Shown here one piece after another: positions 33,816 to 46,307 of a DNA stretch of 64,000 bases. Made by a program: the position numbers and the translations under genes. The stretch's first letter is position 1. Each line of letters starts with the position of its first letter. The notes under the pieces were generated by a model. That model ran no database searches and was not told the DNA's origin. It saw nothing but the letters and a program-made list of their open reading frames with translations. This DNA comes from Branchinecta lynchi (lineage: Eukaryota > Arthropoda > Branchiopoda > Anostraca > Branchinectidae): contig JAKZAP010000009.1 in the NCBI GenBank assembly GCA_023053575.1, positions 20,627,869-20,691,868 of the forward strand, in the 5' to 3' direction.

Positions 33816-35646
33816 CCATTTTGCTGGGGGAAATGCATGTATCTAGCGAACCAATCATAGAATGTGATTCAACAAGAGCTCATTGGATGGGGAACATCCG
33901 GCTTAATCTAGTGAGAAACTTTGAAGGCGATCGGCCTATAATATCGGACTAGGCTGCGTAAATACTATTGTAAATATCAATAATTTCGTGAATTTGTCAC
34001 CATTTTGCTGGGGAAAATGCATGTAAATAGCGAACCAAGCATCGTATGTGATTCGACAAGAGCTCATTGGATGGAAAACAGCAGGCTTAATCTAGTGATA
34101 AACTTTGAATGCAATCGGCCTATAATTTCAGACTAGGCTGCGTAAAAACTATTGTAAATATCAATAATTTCGTGAATTTGTCGCCATTTTGCTGGGGGAA
34201 ATGCATGTATCTAGTGTACCAATCATCGAATGTGATTCAACAAGAGCTCATTGGATGGAGAACAGCCGGCTTAATCTAGTGAGAAACTTTGAAGGCGATC
34301 GGCTTATAATATCGGACTAGGCTGCGTAAATACTATTGTAAATATCAATAATTTCTTGAATTTGTCACCATTTTGCTGGGGAAAATGCATGTAAATAGCG
34401 AACCAAGCATCGTATGTAATTCGACAAGAGCTCATTGGATGGAAAACAGCAGGCTTAATCTAGTGAGAAACTTTGAAGGCGATCGGCCTATAATCTCGGA
34501 CTAGGCTGCGTAAACACTATTGTAAATATCAATAATTTCGTGAATTTGTCGCCATTTTGCTGGGGGAAATACATTTATCTTGCGAACCAAACATCGTATG
34601 TGATTCGACAAGAGCTCATTGGATGGAGAACAGCCTGCCTAATCTACTGACAAAATTTGAAGGCGATCGGCCTATAATCTCGGACTCGCCTGCAGAAACA
34701 CTATTGTAAATATTAATAATTTCGTGAATTTTTCGCCATTTTGCTGGGGGAAATACATTTATCTTGCGAACCAAACATCGTATGTTATTGGACAAGAGCT
34801 CATTGGATGGAGAACAGCCGGCCTAATCTAAAGACAAAATTTGAAAGCGATCGGCCTATAATGCCGGACTCGCCTGCAGAAACACTATTGTAAATATTAA
34901 TAATTTCGTGAATTTGTCGCCATTTTGCTGGGGGAAATACATTTATCTTGCGAACCAAACATCGTATGTGATTCGACAAGAGCTCATTGGATGGAGAACA
35001 GCCAGCTTAATCTACTGACAAAATTTGAAAGCGATCGGCTTATAATCTCGGACTCGCCTGCAAAAACACTATTGTAAATATTAATAATTTCGTGAATTTT
35101 TCGCCATTTTGCTGGGGGAAATACATTTATCTTGCGAACCAAGCATCGTATGTGATTCGACAAGAGCTCATTGGTTGGAGAACAGCCGGTTTAGTATAGT
35201 GATAAACTTTGAAGGCGATCGGCCTATAATTTCGGACTAGGCTGCGTAAACACTACAGTAAATATAAATAATTTCGTGAATTTGTCGCCATTTTGCTGGG
35301 GGAAATGCATGTATCTAGCGAACCAATCATCGACTGTGATTCGACAAGAGCTCATAAGATGGAGAACAGCCGGCTAAATCTAGTGATAAACTTTGAAGTC
35401 GATCGGCCTATAATTTCAGACTAGGCTGCGTAAACACTATAGTAAATATACAATAATTTCGTGAATTTGTCACCATTTTACTGGGAGAAATGCATGTATC
35501 TAGCGAACCAAGCATCGTATGTGATTCGAAAAGAGCTCATTGGATGGCTTAATCTAGTGATAAACTTTGAATACGATCGGCCTATAATTTCAGACTAGGC
35601 TGCGTAAACACTATTGTAAATATCAATAATTTCGTGAATTTGTGTG
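33816..35646. repeat. 184-bp satellite, array 3b
   Basis: About ten units of the array 3 subfamily, up to the left edge of element copy B, where the last unit breaks at GTGAATTTGTGT. Confidence 0.92.
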
Positions 35647-35689
35647 AACCCTCTAGCACTGTCGAGAACTTCGTCACTGGATTAGTCAG

Positions 35690-36363
35690 GTAAGGTCTTC
35701 ACTTTTTCTTGCTTTTTACATGGCTGGAATGGAGATGTTTTTGTCAAGACAAGATACTGGACAAATTTTTCAGATACCCGTTTCTCCATTATTCTTTAGG
35801 GAGAACCGCCACATAATTGTAAATCGTTTCTGCAGAATTGATCTTTTTTTACGGATCAAATGTCGTTCGTTGATAAAAGTTATTAGGTTTGTATTAGCCA
35901 CAGTAAACTTTGTTTTAGCTATAATCTTTCGCTTTTAACATATTGGGAGTAAATCCCTGTAGAACTTTTGAATTCAGATTTCATTTCTTCCAACACGGAC
36001 TTCCACGGACACGGACTTTCTTCCACAGCTCTAGGCACCCCTCGAATTTTCAGTTTAATTGGCTCATAAATACATAAATACTCAATCTATTAGTAAATCC
36101 GAGACCTAACGAGAATTTATGTGGAAGCCACAGCTAACATGCGGCAAACTTTATATTTTGTTATCCTTTCATTTGTTTGTTATGACAATTTTTAATCAAT
36201 ATCTCTACTGGAACCCGTTATCTGATGTTATTCAACAGCCTTCTTATCTTACTGTAAACTGTGTTTTTAGCTATATATTTAGTTTTTTACATGTCGGAAG
36301 TAAATCGTTAAAGACGATTTTGAAATCAAAATTCATTCTTTTTCTAATTTTAATATTCTTTAG
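35690..36363 (+). other. Predicted 5'-leader intron of copy B
   Basis: Donor AGTCAG|GTAAGG (35689/35690) and acceptor ATTCTTTAG|AATG (36363/36364), both shared with copy A. About 320 bp longer than in A because B carries extra sequence at about 35995-36330 (repeated ACACGGACTT near 35994). The open frame that reaches upstream to 36119 lies inside this intron. Confidence 0.65.
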
Positions 36364-36364
36364 A

Positions 36365-39300
36365 ATGCCAAAATCAGCTAGTGAACCACCAACCATATCT
36401 GCCCCCGAACCCCTGACGACCCTGCCTGCCCCCCAAGATGACCCTCAACAACCCCTTACGACCCTGCCTGCCCCCGGACTAGCCACTGTACCCAGCACGA
36501 CTGAACTTGCCCAAGGCGATCAGAACGGAAACGAACCGCCAACCCTGATTGCTCCAGATGGAAAGAAGAATGTCATAAGAGACACAAGACGAATCTACTG
36601 GAAGATATGCCAACAATGTCACAGAACTTTCGAGTATCTCGACAAACACCTGAAAGCCAAGAGAAATGAATGCGGGAAAGACCCGCAAGGGAATCCGTGG
36701 ACGGATGCAGCCATTAAAGAAATGGTTGAGAAGGCGAAGGACATCATGGAGCAGAACCTGAAGTCAAAGATGTTTTTCTCTGGCTATCAGCTAAAAGATG
36801 TAATCCGTCGATCGGGAACCCTTCACAAGCTGTGTGACAGCCTCTATGAGATGACCGGCGTTTATTTCGACAAGACAGAGGTCGAAGACTGCGCGGTTTC
36901 GGTTGAGACCCATACTATACAACAAGGTACGACAGCAGCTCTTCAGAAGGCACCCACAGCAGCTCCTCAGCACGCCCCAACCACAGCTCTTCAGCAGGCA
37001 CCCACAGCAGCTTCTCAGCACGCCTCAACCACAGCTCCTCAAACTTCCTCAACAGCAGCACTTCAACCCCGTCCATCAACTCCATCAGCAGCACCAACTC
37101 CCTCCCAAGCTTCCCCCGTCCCTGGTTGCTCACACTTCCCAGATTCCAGCCCATCTCGACCCCAAATACCGAAAAAAGTCATGCGAGATCAGCCTATCAG
37201 GGCCGTCCGAAGTTTCTCGAAGAAGTTTGTACCATACATGTTCCCCAGCGACCCGGAAGACATCCTAGATAGTGACAATGAAGGGAGCGTCTACAGCCCC
37301 AAGACAAATAGAGAGCCAGATTCGACAGAGGAGGAGAGCGACTCGGCAATCCTAAATGTGCAAGCCGGAACAAAGAAATCAATGAAGTACACCAATCCCA
37401 TTCGCAGTGCCATGCACAAAAAAGGGCTTTATGAGGTGTACAGCCTCACAAAATGTGCACCAGAGGATCGGGAGAAAATGAAGCTGGGAGTTCAAATGAT
37501 GGAAGAGTTTAAGGCCTGGTCTTCGAGATGTGGTGACGGACTATTGAAAAAATTCAACAACCCATTTGGCTGTGCCGAGAAAATCGTCTTCTATGTCCTA
37601 GAGGGGACAAAATATAACTGGTCAAACCTACAATCAGCCCCAAGGGTTGAGTCCTTTTTTGACCAGTTGGCAGAGTGCAAGATCGCCGCGAGCACTAGGA
37701 GCAAATACGTGCAGGCCTACGAGAAGTTTGTAAGCTACATTGGATCCCGAGGATCGGCAGCGCCCTGCCAAATAAACGCGGAACATCTGGCCCAGGTTTT
37801 AAAGGCGCTTGGACACCTGGATAAGATGCAGGTTGCTCTTGCCACCACCAACAAGAGGCGCCGTGAGAGAGAGAGGGTGTTTGACCCTTCGACATTCACG
37901 TGCGATGACTTCAAAACGATGAAGACAGAAGTGGATCTGTATATGGAACCGATTCTCAAGAGGTTGGCCAAAAACAGAATGATCGAGTCAGACAGGCTGG
38001 CGGTGTCTTCCTACCTCCTTTACATGGTGAGCTATCTCTACGGTCACAGAATTGGAGTAATGCCCAACATGACCACGAAGGAGTTTTTGGAGCGACGAGA
38101 AGTCGTGGAAGCCGGACAAACATTTTTCGTGGTGCTAGTGGAAAAGCACAAAACCGCTAGCATCAAATGCGCTGGCGTAGCATTCTCCGCAAAAGAAGTG
38201 AAAGCTTGCATGGACTATCTAGCATTCGTCCGCCCATCCCTCGTTGAGAAAGAGGAGCCAGAATTCTTTCTGCTGTCGACCAGTGGTCAGAAAATCGAAA
38301 ACGCATCCCAAACATCAAGGCGATTTCTTCAGAAGATTTTCCCGGAAGGAATACGACCGGGAGTTTCCGTGCCAACACAATTAAGCATTCGTCACCTCAT
38401 CTCAACCATGAATGACCATTCGGAGGTCAGGACGCCGGATGAGAAGAAGCGAATGACTGAATACCTCTGTCACTCAGGTAAAATTTTCTTTTTGCTCTCT
38501 TCCAGGCGAAGTAATGCCTTTGTAGTCAAGTAATGCCATCGTCTGCAATTGATCTAGAAATACTTAAGCTACAGTCTATTACTTGACAAATATCATAGCC
38601 AATGCAATCATAGCCGATGTAAGACCAAGATGCAAAGAACAATTCATGCTATTATCACATATAGAAAAGGTTCCTCTAGTATCAAACACTTACAGGTAAA
38701 AGAAAATTTCTGAAACAAGTCTATATCTCTGATTTTTTCTGTTGCAGTTGAGACTGAAGAAAATCATTATAATGCGGCTCACTTTAAGAAAATAGCAGCC
38801 GGTCGACGATTGATCGATGAGACTGCCGCCGCAGCGACAAACTTTTCGGTTGGTACCAATGAACCGGAGTCCGACGAAGGAAAGAAGAAGGCGAAGCGGG
38901 TCATGTTTGATGAAGCATCGCGAAAAAGATCCGTCAATGACGTAAGTTTTTTTTCCTTAAACCTACAAGTAAACGAAATCATTTTTCTTTACACATTCAC
39001 AGTTCTCCGTTGTATCATTTCTAAACGCTTCTGTAAGACTCGATGTTATGATTGCACATAGATGCACTCATATGGATGCACATATGAATCCGTCTTTAAA
39101 AGTATTTTAGATGGTAACCTTTTGATCCTTTGTATTAACACAACTACGAGTTTTTGCTCCGCGACAACTCAGTTAACATGAAAAGTAACTCATTTTCCGC
39201 AAACTAACATAAATGCACTTACCGATTAATTTAAATTTCCTTAAGTGACTGATTTTTCTCCAGGCACTCAACAAAGTCCTGGCTGTGCGGCCAATAAACC

Positions 39301-40316
39301 CCTCGGCTGATTTCCGAACCGCCACAGTGAAGTTGGTCCGCCATTGCAACCCGGGATTAAAAGACGAGGCCCTTGTTAAGTCTGTCAAAGACTTATACAG
39401 TAAACAAATGAAGCACATCCGGGCCACTGAAGTGCTGAAGTGCATTACAGAAAAGAGAGGTCTCGGCACCAATATTGCGGATTCCCTGAATCTGGACACC
39501 TTCGGTGCAACAATCCGAAAACTGAAATATTCGGACACCGTCCCCACACTTGAACAAGTGAAGCAGCTATACCAAAACTCTATGAGCCCGAGGACGTATC
39601 CGTCAGAGCCGGTGGTTGACGAAAGACTGACGAGATGTGTACTACAGCAGACCTGGATGGGTCTCACCAAAGCCAGAAGCAACACCACCGGAGCAGGAAT
39701 TGGCGTTTTTGCCAGTTTACCTTTTTGGAAAAACCAAATAGTAGCCGAATACCATGGCAAGCGATTACCGACAAGCGTCGCCAATCCCATCATCGCTTCG
39801 CTGAGAGGCGAAGAAGATGGTGGGAATTATTTCCTACAGGCAGGAGAAATCACAATTGATGCCAGGGACGAAGTCTGCCAGTGCCACCCAGAACAAGTGT
39901 CATTCGGCCGATTGATAAACCATCAAGCGAAAGAAGATGATCCGAACCTGAAGCTCAAGCTTGTCACGATCACCTCGGAGAAATACCCAATGTTGGTGGC
40001 CACCCGGGACATAGCGGCTGGCGAAGAACTTAAGTTCGACTATGGCGTTCGTCCCGGGCAGTCCAATGAAGGCCATGACGAAACCTTTCTCTATCCTGAA
40101 AAAAAGCGTAAACAGCTGAAGGATAAGGTTGCTGCAGAGCCAGATGACGGCCGAGACTCAGGTGACGACCAAGAAGAAAGAACGAGAAAAGAAAATGAAG
40201 ACCAAGAAGAGCCAAATGAGGAAGAACAGCAAGAAAATCAAGATGAAGACGCAGAGGACGCAGAAAAAAAGAAGAAACGAAAGAAGAAGCGTAGGAAGGA
40301 CAAGAGAGATCACTAG
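36365..40316 (+). CDS. Tyrosine recombinase-SET lysine methyltransferase fusion protein (three exons, 1119 residues)
   Basis: Exons 36365-38477, 38748-38941 and 39264-40316, all joined by GT-AG introns in frame. Seen in order: Pro-rich N terminus with two LTTLPAP repeats (about 15-40); C2HC finger C82, C85, H95, C103; low-complexity linker (about 180-270); core-binding helix STRSKYVQAYEKF from residue 443; recombinase domain with R562 (GHRIGVMPN), K594/K596 (VEKHKT), R676-H677, H703 and Y712 (LCHS...NHY). The H703-Y712 spacing of nine equals that in Cre, lambda Int and XerD; the residue three before R676 is Leu, not the usual His. Exon 3: conserved linker, then SET (about 895-1040) with GAGIGVF, GRLINHQ (984-990) and GEELKFDYG (1022-1030), nearest in style to KMT5A-type SET domains, then an acidic/basic nuclear-type tail. 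Predicted role: mobilises the element and methylates a lysine on histone or another protein. The start is the ATG shared with copy A. Confidence 0.85.
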
Positions 40317-40438
40317 AGACTAGACAGAGATCATCTAGTAACTAGACAGAGGATGTGACCTACTGGGGAACCTCTATAAAAAAAATGCGCCCATAGCCTT
40401 GACCCCTTGGGTGGTGTGGAACTAAGGCTTCTTTTTCA

Positions 40439-40678
40439 GGTTTTATTTTAAGGTATATAAGGCAATATTTTATATTCTGCTATCAAACCAGGCAACAAAG
40501 AGTGAGGTGGTGCCTCATGATACCCTATGAGGTTAGAGGTGAAGTTTACCTCTGAAACAACGGAGGGGGACCTGGAACCAGGCAATTCTTTTTTTTTTAA
40601 ATAAACAATGTCTTCAGCTCATTGTTTTATCCTTCCCTAGCTATACTCGTCTATCAAAAAGAAGCGCCTACAGATCTT
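40439..40678. other. Unassigned spacer right of element copy B
   Basis: 240 bp with no ORF. It holds a poly(T) run and the small inverted motif GAGGTGAAGTTTACCTC (about 40536-40553). No similarity to the corresponding flank of copy A. Confidence 0.5.
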
Positions 40679-41043
40679 TCGTCTATCGCCTAGAGACTGT
40701 TCACCTGATGTGTATATCGGTACGGTCGGATGGGGTCGCTCATGAACTCGTCATGGACCCATTTCAGGTTCGGCTTAGGACCGACTGACCCATGTCCAAC
40801 CACTGTTCACATGGAAACCTTCCCCACGTCAGGCCTCAAGGATCCCTCTTGAGTATTTGCTACTACCACCAAGATCTGCGCCACCGACCGCTCCAGGCAG
40901 GCCCGCGCCCAAACCCTTCTACGCGATCTGTGCGACCTCCCTACTCACCGGCGTGTCAGCGCCGACCACAAGGGCCGACGAGCTTCACGTCCGGCGGTCC
41001 GGTATAAGCACAACGCTATAGCGCCTCCCATTTTAAGGGCTAG

Positions 41044-41075
<32 letters not shown>

Positions 41076-41809
41076 AAGCGGGTTCCGACCTCCATGGCCA
41101 CCGTCCTGCTGTCTGGAGCAACCAACTCCTTTTCGTGGGATCCGGAATATGCGTTGTTTAGGCGCTTTAACCGAACGTTTGGTTCATCCCACAGCGCCAG
41201 TTCTGCTTACCAAAAGTGGCCCACTGGGCACTCGGATCCGAAATCCCCGCCGCACATCAAGTTCGGCTGGGCTTCTCACCCATTGAAAGTTTGAAAATAG
41301 GTTGAGGCCGTTACGGCCCCAAGGCCTCTAATCATTCGCTTTACCGGATGAGACTCCGTCTCCTTGCATTGAGCGCCAGCTATCCTGAGGGAAACTTCGG
41401 GAGGAACCAGCTACTAGATGGTTCGATTAGTCTTTCGCCCCTATACCAAGCTCCGACGATCGATTTGCACGTCAGAATCGCTGCGGTCCTCCATCAGGGT
41501 TTCCCCTGACTTCGACCTGGCCAGGCATAGGTCACCATCTTTCGGGTCCCAACGTGTACGCTCTTGGTGCGTCGCATCCGCAACGGGATCGCGACGCCCC
41601 GGGGATGCGCCCGAGCCACCGAGGTGAAACGGGATCTCCCCTCAGCACCGCAAGCAGTGCCTTTACTTTCATTTCGCCTTCGGTCTTTATCAACCTACGA
41701 CTCGCGCACATGTTAGACTCCTTGGTCCGTGTTTCAAGACGGGTCGGATGGGTCCCGCCTACTTCCTGCGCGTCCGCGGACATGGGCCCCGTGGCCGACT
41801 GCCTTGCGA
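40679..41809 (-). rRNA. 28S rRNA fragment 2 (with internal deletion)
   Basis: Starts at GTCTATCGCCTAGAGACTG, loses about 280 bp relative to the larger copy near 40745-40755, then is collinear with 27516-28580 at very high identity and ends at GTGGCCGACTGCCTTGCGAC. Adjacent to the satellite at 41810. Confidence 0.93.
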
Positions 41810-44800
41810 CTACTAATCTCTACGTGCAGTATCTAACTCCAAGTCCATTCTTCTTATCGCTAAAGTTTAAGGACGATCGTGAGAACTGGTTATTTTCACA
41901 TATATGAGAAGAACCTGGGCAAATAACCAGTTCTCACGCTTTTTTTCTCATAGGTGAGAAAATAACCGGTTCTCACGCATTTTTTTTTCCAAGTACAATT
42001 TTTCACAGTACAATCTGTTCTAAAACTCTCTAACTCCTTAAGATGGTACCCTGTATAGTTGGCAACCTAATTCTAGGAGTACAGAGCAAATCTACGTGAA
42101 TATCTTTCTAACTGAATATTTACGAGCAGTATATAGCTCCGTCTCTATAATTAGTCCTGAATCACAATATAAACACAAGACGGGATAGCCACCGAGTTTC
42201 TGATACTGGTATAGAAGATTTCTAAGGATGACCGTGTTATTTTCTCATATACGAGAAAAAAATATCGTGAGAACCTCAGCAAATAACCAGTTCTCACGCT
42301 TTTTTTTCTCATAGGTGAGAAAATAACCAGTTCTCACGCATTTTATTTTCCAAGTACAATTTTTCACAGTGCAATCTGTTCTAAAACTCTCTAACTCCTT
42401 AAGATGATACCCTGTATAGTTGGCAACCTAATTCTAGGAGTACAGAGCAAATCTACGTGAATATCTTTCTAACTGAATATTTACGAGCAGTATATAGCTC
42501 CGTCCCTATAATTAGTCATGAATCACAATATAAACACCAGACGGGATAGCCACCGACTTTCTGATACTGGTATAGAAGATTTCTAAGGATGACCGTGAGA
42601 ACTGGTTATTTTCTCATATACGAGAAAAAAATATCGTGAGAACCTGAGCAAATAACCAGTTCTCACGCTTTATTTTCTGATAGGTGAGAAAATAACCAGT
42701 TCTCACGCATTTTATTTTCCAAGTATAATTTTTCATAGTGCAATCAATCCTAAAATTCTATAACTCCTTCAGATTGTTCTCTATATAGTTGGTAACCTAA
42801 TTCCAGGAGCACAGAGCAAACGGAAGATTTTTATTTTTAGGTTGTTCTAGCTTTGAATCTCTACGTGCAGTATATAACTCCAAGTCCATTCTTCTTATCG
42901 CTAAAGTTTAAGGACGATCGTGAGAACTGGTTATTTTCACATATATGAGAAAAAAATATCATGAGAACCTGGGCAAATAACCAGTTCTCACGCTTTTTTT
43001 TTCTCATAGGTGAGAAAATAACCGGTTCTCACGCAATTTATTTTCCAAGTACAATTTTTCACAGTGCAAACTGTTCTAAAACTCTCTAACTCCGTAAGAT
43101 GGTACCCTGTATAGTTGGCAACCTAATTCTAGGAGTACAGAGCAAATCTACGTGAATATCTTTCTAACTGAATATTTACGAGCAGTATATAGCTCCGTCC
43201 CTAGAATTAGTCCTGAATCACAATATAAACACAAGACGGGATAGCCACCGAGTTTCTGATACTGGTATAGAAGATTTCTAAGGATGACCGTGAGAACTGG
43301 TTATTTTCTCATATACGAGAAAAAAATATCGTGAGAACCTGAGCAAATAACCAGTTCTCACGCTTTTTTTTCTCATAGGTGAGAAAATAACCAGTTCTCA
43401 CGCATTTTATTTTCCAAGTACAATTTTTCACAGTGCAATCTGTTCTAAAACTCTCTAACTCCTTAAGATGATACCCTGTATAGTTGGCAACCTAATTCTA
43501 GGAGTACAGAGCAAATCTACGTGAATATCTTTCTAACTGAATATTTACGAGCAGTATATAGCTCCGTCCCTATAATTAGTCATGAATCACAATATAAACA
43601 CCAGACGGGATAGCCACCGACTTTCTGATACTGGTATAGAAGATTTCTAAGGATGACCGTGAGAACTGGTTATTTTCTCATATACGAGAAAAAAATATCG
43701 TGAGAACCTGAGCAAATAACCAGTTCTCACGCTTTATTTTCTGATAGGTGAGAAAATAACCAGTTCTCACGCATTTTATTTTCCAAGTATAATTTTTCAT
43801 AGTGCAATCAATCCTAAAATTCTATAACTCCTTCAGATGGTTCTCTATATAGTTGGTAACCTAATTCCAGGAGCACAGAGCAAACGGACGATTTTTATTT
43901 TTAGGTTGTTCTAGCTTTGAATCTCTACGTGCAGTATATAACTCCAAGTCCATTCTTCTTATCGCTAAAGTTTAAGGACGATCGTGAGAACTGGTTATTT
44001 TCACATATATGAGAAAAAAATATCATGAGAACCTGGGCAAATAACCAGTTCTCACGCTTTTTTTTTCTCATAGGTGAGAAAATAACCGGTTCTCACGCAA
44101 TTTATTTTCCAAGTACAATTTTTCACAGTGCAATCTGTTCTAAAACTCTTTAACTCCGTAAGATGGTACCCTGTATAGTTGGCAACCTAATTCTAGGAGT
44201 ACAGAGCAAATCTACGTGAATATCTTTCTAACTGAATATTTACGAGCAGTATATAGCTCCGTCCCTATAATTAGTCATGAATCACAATATAAACACCAGA
44301 CGGGATAGCCACCGACTTTCTGATACTGGTATAGAAGATTTCTAAGGATGACCGTGAGAACTGGTTATTTTCTCATATACGAGAAAAAAAATATCGTGAG
44401 AACCTGGGCAAATAACCAGTTCTCACGCTTTTTTTTCTCATAGGTGAGAAAATAACCAGTTCTCACGCATTTTATTTTCCAAGTATAATTTTTCATAGTG
44501 CAATCAATCCTAAAATTCTATAACTCCTTCAGATGGTTCTCTATATAGTTCGTAACCAAATTCCAGGAGCACAGAGCAAACGGACGATTTTTATTTTTTG
44601 GTTGTTCTAGCTTTGAATCTCTACGTGCAGTATATAACTCCAAGTCCATTCTTCTTATCGCTAAAGTTTAAGGACGATCGTGAGAACTGGTTATTTTCAC
44701 ATATATGAGAAAAAAAATATCATGAGAACCTGGGCAAATAACCAGATCTCACGTTTTTTTTCTCATAGGTGAGAAAATAACCGGTTCTCACGCATTTTAT

Positions 44801-45238
44801 TTTCCAAGTACAATTTTTCACAGTGCAATCTGTTCTAAAACTCTCTAACCCCTTAAGATGGTACCCTGTATAGTTGGCAACCTAATTCTAGGAGTACAGA
44901 GCAAATCTACTTGAATATATTTCTAACTGAATATTTACGAGCAGTATATAGGTCCGTCCCTATAATTAGTCCTGAATCATAATATAAACACCAGACGGGA
45001 TAGCCACCGACTTTCTGATACTGGTATAGAAGATTTCTAAGGATGACCGTGAGAACTGGTTATTTTCTCATATACGAGAAAAAAATATCGTGAGAACCTG
45101 AGCAAATAACCAGTTCTCACGCTTTATTTTCTCATAGGTGAGCAAATAACCAGTTCTCACGCATTTTATTTTCCAAGTATAATTTTTCATAGTGCAATCA
45201 ATCCTAAAATTCTATAACTCCTTCAGATGGTTCTCTAT
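41810..45238. repeat. Higher-order satellite with long inverted repeats (GTGAGAACTGGTTATTTTCTC)
   Basis: Basic units of about 320-376 bp occur as two types: one with TCTAAAACTCTCTAACTCC and CTGTATAGTTGGCAACC, the other with CCTAAAATTCTATAACTCC and CTCTATATAGTTGGTAACC. The types alternate in a higher-order pattern of about 1.06 kb (GTTGTTCTAGCTTTGAATCT at about 42842, 43906 and 44602). Within units, a 23-bp arm starting CGTGAGAACTGGTTATTTTC (for example 42594-42616) is perfectly inverted 68 bp downstream (42685-42707), with a further partial arm between. No gene. Confidence 0.93.
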
Positions 45239-45289
45239 TACTATTAACACCCCTAGCCTACCCAATTCCCATTCCCCTCCCGAATCCTG

Positions 45290-45720
45290 ACCCAATCTTC
45301 ATTAAACAACCAACTTAATTACCCAACAAATATTTTTTTTAATCTGTTCTTAAACAATAAATGATTATGGTACTCCCTAATGCTTGCCGGTAGATTATTC
45401 CAAACATTCACACCACTATTTCTAATTATAAATGACGCTCTACTACTCTAAAACAAGCCTATCATTATTCCTCATATCATAATCATGGTAATCTGAATTC
45501 AGACTAAACTAAAAAAATTACTAAAATACGACGGAGAAAATTTATTTAATTCACTGTACACAAAATTACCAATTTGCTGATCTCTTACATGTTTAACTTT
45601 CAACACATATAAATCTCGATAACAATCTTCTGTATGGCGACAATTTTTTAACTCACCCAAAACACGGAGAGCTTTATTTGCAGACTTTCCACACGTTTAA
45701 AATTAGAATTAAAGTTACTG
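45290..45720 (-). pseudogene. LINE reverse-transcriptase C-terminal fragment
   Basis: On the minus strand the reading includes SANKALRVLGELKNCRHTED, then LYVLKVKHVRDQQIGNFVY, then a frame change, then SGVNVWNNLPASIREYHNHL. This is the order typical of the end of CR1/Jockey-type LINE ORF2 (LQKRA.R.I..., '..WN.LP..IR......FK..LK'). Several stops and a shift are present; it is a dead fragment without RT core. Confidence 0.75.

Positions 45721-46307
<587 letters not shown>

Larger units (their letters stand above)
35647..40438 (+). mobile_element. YR-SET element, copy B (apparently intact Crypton-like DNA element)
   Basis: Shares both ends with copy A: AACCCTCTAGCACTGTCGAG at 35647 and GGGTGGTGTGGAACTAAGGC ending at 40438. 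Length 4.8 kb. The only gene is the recombinase-SET fusion. No terminal inverted repeats, no long direct repeats, no RT, RNase H or DIRS methyltransferase are seen. The left flank is 184-bp satellite and the right flank is unassigned DNA and then 28S. Confidence 0.85.

Noticed and set aside
36119..36364. Upstream start at 36119 for the recombinase gene
   Set aside because: It lies inside a predicted leader intron, is absent from copy A, and encodes an unrelated hydrophobic stretch; the ATG at 36365 is shared with copy A.
36365..40316. DIRS-type retrotransposon identity for the YR-SET element
   Set aside because: DIRS elements encode RT, RNase H and often a methyltransferase of another fold with the recombinase; none is present here.
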